From Balneolaceae bacterium UBA1514 (GTDB lineage Bacteria; Bacteroidota; Rhodothermia; Balneolales; Balneolaceae): 10,071 nucleotides of DNA. Location: the NCBI GenBank assembly GCA_002323515.1, contig DCQQ01000036.1:31708-41778 (forward strand). Reading direction: 5' to 3'. The translations under genes and the position numbers were made by a program. This document shows, in pieces, positions 6,024 through 10,071 of this stretch. Within the stretch, counting starts at the first letter, position 1, and every line of letters begins with the position of its first letter. Below the pieces are notes generated by a model. It was not told the origin of the DNA, did no database searches, and saw nothing but the letters and a program-made list of their open reading frames with translations.

Positions 6024-7073
6024 TTAACTTCGGGTATATTTAGAGGTTGCAACATCAAACACGCGCTTCATGCCCTGTTCGAGTGAAAGTTTTGGCTTCC
6101 ATCCTAAGGATTCGTGTACATAATCTATATTGGCATAACGCGAATGCACACCAACTGGTTTGTCTAGCAATGGTTTAATCTCAGGAGCATATCCAGCAAA
6201 AGAGGTGAATACCTCTATTAAATCTAAAAAGGAGGTCAGTTGACCTGATCCGATATTAACTGCATGCCCATCTTTAATGTGATCCATTGCAAGTAATGTG
6301 CAATCCATCACATCTTCAATATGAACAAAATCACGACCTTGTTTACCAGAACCCCATACTTCGAAAGGATTTTCTAATAGAGCGGCTCTTCTAGCAATGG
6401 CAGGTACAGGATAACTTAAGTCTTGATCTTCCCCATAACCCGAGAATGGTCGTATACAAGTTACAGAAACCCCATAATGAGAGGCCGCTATAGACGCCAA
6501 ATATTCTCCTGTCAATTTAGTCCAACCATAGGTCATATCAGGCTGACCCATCTTCTTAAAATCTATATCCGATTCCCTCAATGCAATAGCGTCAGATTCC
6601 GTTTGAAGGTTTACTGGGTAAGCCGCGCTTGAACTTGGATACAAGACACGGCTAGGCTTATGAAGACAAATCCATCTAAAAAATAATGCGTCAATAGCCA
6701 AATCGAGTGCTACTTTCATTGGATCTCCATCGATTGTTGCTCGGCCACCAACGATAGCTGCAAAATGGAACACGTCAGTGAAATGGTCGATATCTAGGGC
6801 AAAATATTCAGAAAGGTAATCTTCTCGTTCAACAAGGCCATTCAAAATTGAACGGATGTTTTCATTGATAAAAATAATTCTTTTGTCATCACCAAAATAT
6901 TCAACGTTCCCCTCCTTGTGTTTGGCAATGCCTGGATCTAACCACTGAGTTGGATGAGTGCCAACCGATAAGTCATCTATTACTAATAAGGTGTCTTGCG
7001 TGGTAGAATAGAGTCTTTTTACAAAATTACGCCCAACAAAACCGCAACCGCCTGTGATAAGATGGTACTTCAT
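6024..7073 (-). CDS. NAD-dependent sugar-nucleotide epimerase/dehydratase (extended SDR)
   Basis: The 349-residue protein is an extended short-chain dehydrogenase. It has the NAD-binding GGCGFVG (8-14) after the first strand, the acidic VIDDLS (31-36) after strand two, FHFAA (103-107), an SSS active-site segment (147-149) and the catalytic pair Y182-x3-K186 in TYGWTK. RPFSGYG (208-214) and GRDFVHIEDV (246-255) are typical of NDP-sugar enzymes. It should oxidise and re-reduce a nucleotide-bound hexose, as an epimerase or 4,6-dehydratase. The IVGGRATIDGDP loop (107-118) recalls GDP-mannose epimerases more than GalE, but the substrate cannot be fixed. Length is normal. It is upstream of, and likely co-transcribed with, the GT4 gene four bases away, so it probably makes the sugar donor for that transferase or its polymer. 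No strong -7 box is visible; TACATTTA upstream is one base off consensus. Confidence 0.9.
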   Translation of the reverse strand: MKYHLITGGCGFVGRNFVKRLYSTTQDTLLVIDDLSVGTHPTQWLDPGIAKHKEGNVEYFGDDKRIIFINENIRSILNGLVEREDYLSEYFALDIDHFTDVFHFAAIVGGRATIDGDPMKVALDLAIDALFFRWICLHKPSRVLYPSSSAAYPVNLQTESDAIALRESDIDFKKMGQPDMTYGWTKLTGEYLASIAASHYGVSVTCIRPFSGYGEDQDLSYPVPAIARRAALLENPFEVWGSGKQGRDFVHIEDVMDCTLLAMDHIKDGHAVNIGSGQLTSFLDLIEVFTSFAGYAPEIKPLLDKPVGVHSRYANIDYVHESLGWKPKLSLEQGMKRVFDVATSKYTRS

Positions 7074-7177
7074 GATTTAAATATTCTCTTAAAATTCCTG
7101 ATTAAACTATTTAAGGATGTCTAAAATAATAGCTGTATTTTTAAATGTAATTTAAGCCAATAAGACCTAGGAAGCGA

Positions 7178-8239
7178 ATGAAAATCTGTCCAAAAAAACC
7201 AAAGCGATTCAATCTAACAGACTCAATTTTACTCAAAATAAGCATTTTATGGGTGTGTGTTGGATGGCACGGAGGTATTTATGCTCAGGACTTACAAGTT
7301 TCCATGACCGGCAAGGCGGAGCCAACTATTTTTATAGAAACTTTGGATGCTGAAAATAAAGTCACGATTTCGGATGAATCGGGTTATGTATTACAGCAGT
7401 TTGATTATGATTTTCCTTCCAGCAAAGATCCTTCTTTTTTAGTTTATGGAAGCCCATTTGGAAGTATTATTCGAGAAAACATTGCTAACTTTTTATGGAT
7501 AAATCGACAAGGACAAATCATACACAGCGAATCCAATAGTTCCGGTTCCGAAGATGGAGAAGCCGTCTCAGAATTAGCAACTGATCCACAATTTCGAACC
7601 TATGTAATATACAATCCAAAAATAGTTTTCGGTAACTCAATAGGTTCCTCGGCACAAATTATCACCTCAGATAAGCGATCTGTTTCACTTCATTACAGCA
7701 CAAGCAGGCAATTACGCAGAGTGTTTGTTTCCAGCAACGGAGCCTTCGTTGCTATAGTTACCGCCCAAGATGGACTGGATGATGTAGTTAAGGTATTCGA
7801 TCGTTATGGAAATTCCATTGCTCAATGGGAGTTTTCGCAACCAGTTGAAGGGGTTGAGTTTTCTGAGGACGGTCGATACCACACTTTGTTTTCAGGTAGT
7901 AGAGTAGGAGTTTACGATTCGCACAATTCACAAAGAATAGGTAGCTCATCTATTAGGGGTAATTCCATTTTAACTGCAGCGTATTTACCATCAAAAAGTA
8001 CCATAGCAGTGCTCACAGCCGATGTTATAGGCATTCGAGTGTATGATTCGGGTATAGACATACGTTTCTATCCAACCGTAACCGATGTAGAATTGCACTC
8101 AATTAATGTTGCAGAGCGACGAATTTCAAAACAAACCATTGCTATTTCTGTAACAGAGCAACTCTCACCAATATATTTTACTCACAAAGACAATCGCCTT
8201 TTAATGAAAGGATTGGCAACCGAGTTTACTGTAAACTAA
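7178..8239 (+). CDS. Secreted protein of unknown function with beta-propeller-like repeats
   Basis: I do not recognise this 353-residue protein. The N-terminus has a lysine-rich start (KICPKKPKR), a hydrophobic stretch (about 17-30) and GIYA-QD, a plausible signal peptidase I site after A36, so export to the periplasm or beyond is likely. No Cys is placed as in a lipoprotein. The mature part has repeated beta-strand units of the WD40/YncE kind: KVTISDESGYVLQQFDYDF (61-79), FLWINRQGQIIHSE (105-118), VVKVFDRYGNSIAQWEF (203-219), VEFSEDGRYHTLFSGSRVG (226-244) and IGIRVYDSGIDIRFY (284-298). A single propeller is plausible. AGGAAG (7169-7174) lies just before the ATG. It is divergent from the epimerase across 104 bases and its stop is three bases from the convergent clpC stop. 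No enzyme motif is seen; a structural, binding or carbohydrate-related role would be a guess. Confidence 0.75.
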   Translation: MKICPKKPKRFNLTDSILLKISILWVCVGWHGGIYAQDLQVSMTGKAEPTIFIETLDAENKVTISDESGYVLQQFDYDFPSSKDPSFLVYGSPFGSIIRENIANFLWINRQGQIIHSESNSSGSEDGEAVSELATDPQFRTYVIYNPKIVFGNSIGSSAQIITSDKRSVSLHYSTSRQLRRVFVSSNGAFVAIVTAQDGLDDVVKVFDRYGNSIAQWEFSQPVEGVEFSEDGRYHTLFSGSRVGVYDSHNSQRIGSSSIRGNSILTAAYLPSKSTIAVLTADVIGIRVYDSGIDIRFYPTVTDVELHSINVAERRISKQTIAISVTEQLSPIYFTHKDNRLLMKGLATEFTVN

Positions 8240-8242
8240 TAG

Positions 8243-10071
8243 TTATACTTTATTTGTTTGTTCTTGGGAGGAATTAGGAGTGCTTTTACTTTCCGCGGCG
8301 CTGCTATCTAGATCATTGTTTTCAGCAGAAACAGCGTTGATTTTTGCATTCTCTATTTCGGAGACTTTAGTGGGAGCTTTCTTAGATGTTTTCGTGGTTT
8401 TGGGCTTAGCCACAGTCCAGCTAAAACTTAAGTCGTCCCTGGTTTTATTCAATTTAATTTTGATGGTCGAACCTTCGGGCTTTTTGTCTTCGAGTAGTGC
8501 CTCGGCAAGTGGATCTTCAATGTATCGTTGAATAGCTCTTTTAAGTGGTCGAGCACCATATTTTGGATTAAATCCTTTATCCGTGATAAAGTCTTTAGCT
8601 CCTTTAGTTAATTCGACATTGTAGCCTACCTCTTTAATGCGGTGAAACAATTCTTCACTCAGTACATCGATTATTTGATAGATATCTTCTTTATCGAGAG
8701 GCTTAAAGGTGATTACATCGTCAATACGATTCAAAAATTCGGGGTTGAATACTTTTTTAAGAGCATCCTGTATGGTGCTTTTCATTTTTGTATAGTCAAA
8801 AGTATTTTCCCCTTGACCACCAAAGCCAATTCCTTTACCCATATTTTTAATATCGCGAGCACCAATATTGGATGTCATAATAATGATAGTGTTTCTGAAA
8901 TCTACACGACGACCTAAGCTATCCGTTAAGATACCATCATCTAGCACTTGTAGGAGAATGTTAAATATATCGGGATGTGCTTTTTCAATTTCATCCAACA
9001 AAACTACACTGTATGGTTTGCGGCGTACTTTCTCTGTTAAAACGCCACCTTCTTCATATCCTACATAGCCAGGAGGAGCACCAATAAGTCTAGATACACT
9101 GAATTTCTCCATGTACTCACTCATATCTATTCGAATAAGAGCTTCGTCTTTATCAAACAGATACTTAGCCAATACTTTGGCAAGCTCGGTTTTACCCACA
9201 CCCGTTGGTCCTAAAAATACAAAAGAGCCAATAGGTCGTAATGGATCCTTTAAGCCAGCACGGGTGCGTTGTATAGCTTTGGTTAATTTTACAATTGCTT
9301 CGTTTTGACCAATTACTTTTCCTTTTAATTGATCTTTCATGTTAAGGAGTTTTTGCCCCTCGTTTTGTGAGATTTTATTCACGGGAACGCCACTCATCAT
9401 CGCAATAACGGAGGCTACATCGTGTTCTTGGACATCAAAAACAATTTCTTCTGATTCTTTTTCCCAATCCCTTTGTGCTACTTCCAGGTCTTCAATAAGT
9501 CTCTTTTCCTTATCTCTAAGGCGAGCTGCTTCCTCAAATCGTTGTTTTTTTACCATCGTATTCTTTTCAGTGCTGGTCTTTTCGATGGTCTCCTCGAGTT
9601 CAATGATGTGCTTGGGTACATTGATATTTGCTAGATGGACCCTAGCACCAGCTTCGTCCATAGCATCTATTGCTTTATCGGGCAGAAAATGATCAGGAAC
9701 GTAACGATCAGTAAGTTTAACACAGGCGGCAAGAGCCTCATCGGAGTAGCGTACTGAATGATGCTTTTCGTACTTTGGCTTGATTTGATTGAGTATCTCT
9801 AGAGTTTCTTCTGGGCTGGTAGGGTCTACTATAATTTTTTGAAAGCGACGTTCTAGAGCGCCATCTTTTTCAATAAATTGACGATATTCGTTCAACGTAG
9901 TTGCTCCAATAGCCTGTACTTCTCCTCTTGCTAAGGCTGGCTTCAGCATATTAGATGCATCTAAAGATCCACTTGCACCACCTGCTCCAACAATAGTATG
10001 TAATTCATCAATAAATAGTATAACATTATCAGTTTTTTCTAGTTCGGTCATTACAGCTTTCATGCGCTCTT
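8243..10071 (-). CDS. clpC: ATP-dependent Clp protease ATP-binding subunit ClpC (5' part missing)
   Basis: The visible 3' part encodes the end of the first AAA+ domain, the middle domain and all of the second AAA+ domain. Counting from the internal Met at 10063: Walker B of the first ATPase ILFIDELH (15-22), GATTLNEYR (53-61) and ERRFQ (71-75); the middle domain with a UVR-like coiled coil [20 protein letters not shown] (174-193); the second ATPase with GPTGVGKT (285-292), pore loop GYVG (332-335), Walker B VVLLDE (353-358) and sensor 2 GARPLKR (503-509). IGF (412-414) is the loop that docks ClpP, so it should unfold substrates for ClpP. A hydrophilic, Lys/Ser/Asn-rich tail of about 55 residues (552-606) follows. 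The frame continues past the window edge (ERMKAVM, with ER encoded before the Met), so the Met is not the start. The N domain and first Walker A lie outside. Confidence 0.96.
   Translation of the reverse strand, partial: ERMKAVMTELEKTDNVILFIDELHTIVGAGGASGSLDASNMLKPALARGEVQAIGATTLNEYRQFIEKDGALERRFQKIIVDPTSPEETLEILNQIKPKYEKHHSVRYSDEALAACVKLTDRYVPDHFLPDKAIDAMDEAGARVHLANINVPKHIIELEETIEKTSTEKNTMVKKQRFEEAARLRDKEKRLIEDLEVAQRDWEKESEEIVFDVQEHDVASVIAMMSGVPVNKISQNEGQKLLNMKDQLKGKVIGQNEAIVKLTKAIQRTRAGLKDPLRPIGSFVFLGPTGVGKTELAKVLAKYLFDKDEALIRIDMSEYMEKFSVSRLIGAPPGYVGYEEGGVLTEKVRRKPYSVVLLDEIEKAHPDIFNILLQVLDDGILTDSLGRRVDFRNTIIIMTSNIGARDIKNMGKGIGFGGQGENTFDYTKMKSTIQDALKKVFNPEFLNRIDDVITFKPLDKEDIYQIIDVLSEELFHRIKEVGYNVELTKGAKDFITDKGFNPKYGARPLKRAIQRYIEDPLAEALLEDKKPEGSTIKIKLNKTRDDLSFSWTVAKPKTTKTSKKAPTKVSEIENAKINAVSAENNDLDSSAAESKSTPNSSQEQTNKV

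Noticed and set aside
6020..6058. Upstream ATG for the GT4 gene adding 13 residues
   Set aside because: The extension lies within the epimerase 3' end and does not resemble a GT4 N-terminus; the ATG at 6019 begins right at the first strand and follows the epimerase stop by four bases.
9339..9692. Plus-strand open frame of 117 codons opposite clpC
   Set aside because: It is a Ser-rich shadow of the conserved ClpC middle domain, with no independent support.
10061..10063. ATG at the right edge as the ClpC start
   Set aside because: The frame stays open to the edge with ER before the Met, matching the internal ClpC segment ERMKAVM; the N domain and first Walker A must lie beyond.

Overview
The window looks like a stretch of chromosome from a Bacteroidota-type bacterium (Bacteroidota or the neighbouring Balneolota/Rhodothermota; I cannot place it more finely). 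The evidence is an AT-rich sequence with few clear Shine-Dalgarno sites, tRNA genes without an encoded CCA end, TAnnTTTG-like -7 promoter boxes upstream of tRNA operons, a short MerR protein of the kind common in that group, and a ClpC with an IGF loop. No transposase, integrase, phage gene or CRISPR array is visible.

Left part (1-3340): a heme A synthase (CtaA/COX15) converges with a small MerR-type regulator, overlapping it at the 3' ends. The regulator is divergent from a membrane-anchored family 2 glycosyltransferase of the polyprenyl-phosphate sugar transferase type. That gene converges with a LacI-type sugar-responsive regulator.

Middle part (3340-4600): divergent from the LacI gene is the start of a sugar-porter MFS transporter. 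It is cut after about 77 codons, exactly where the 3' end of a tRNA-Glu gene begins. Six tRNA genes follow, all on the minus strand, in two transcription units read right to left: Pro(TGG)-Arg(TCT), which ends at a strong intrinsic terminator, then Cys(GCA)-Glu(TTC)-His(GTG)-Glu(TTC). The two Glu genes are a 75-bp repeat with one mismatch. The 338 bp between the two units hold no convincing protein gene but contain several hairpins and may encode a small structured RNA.

Right part (4720-10071): a minus-strand pair encodes an NAD-dependent sugar-nucleotide epimerase/dehydratase and, four bases downstream, a family 4 glycosyltransferase, probably a cell-surface polysaccharide module. Divergent from it is a secreted protein of unknown function with beta-propeller-like repeats. 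This converges with the 3' part of clpC, which runs off the right edge.

The genes do not form one evident pathway. The points most worth a second look are the transporter cut at the tRNA-Glu end, the Glu-His-Glu duplication and the structured interval between the two tRNA units. I found no clear evidence for a new multi-gene system.
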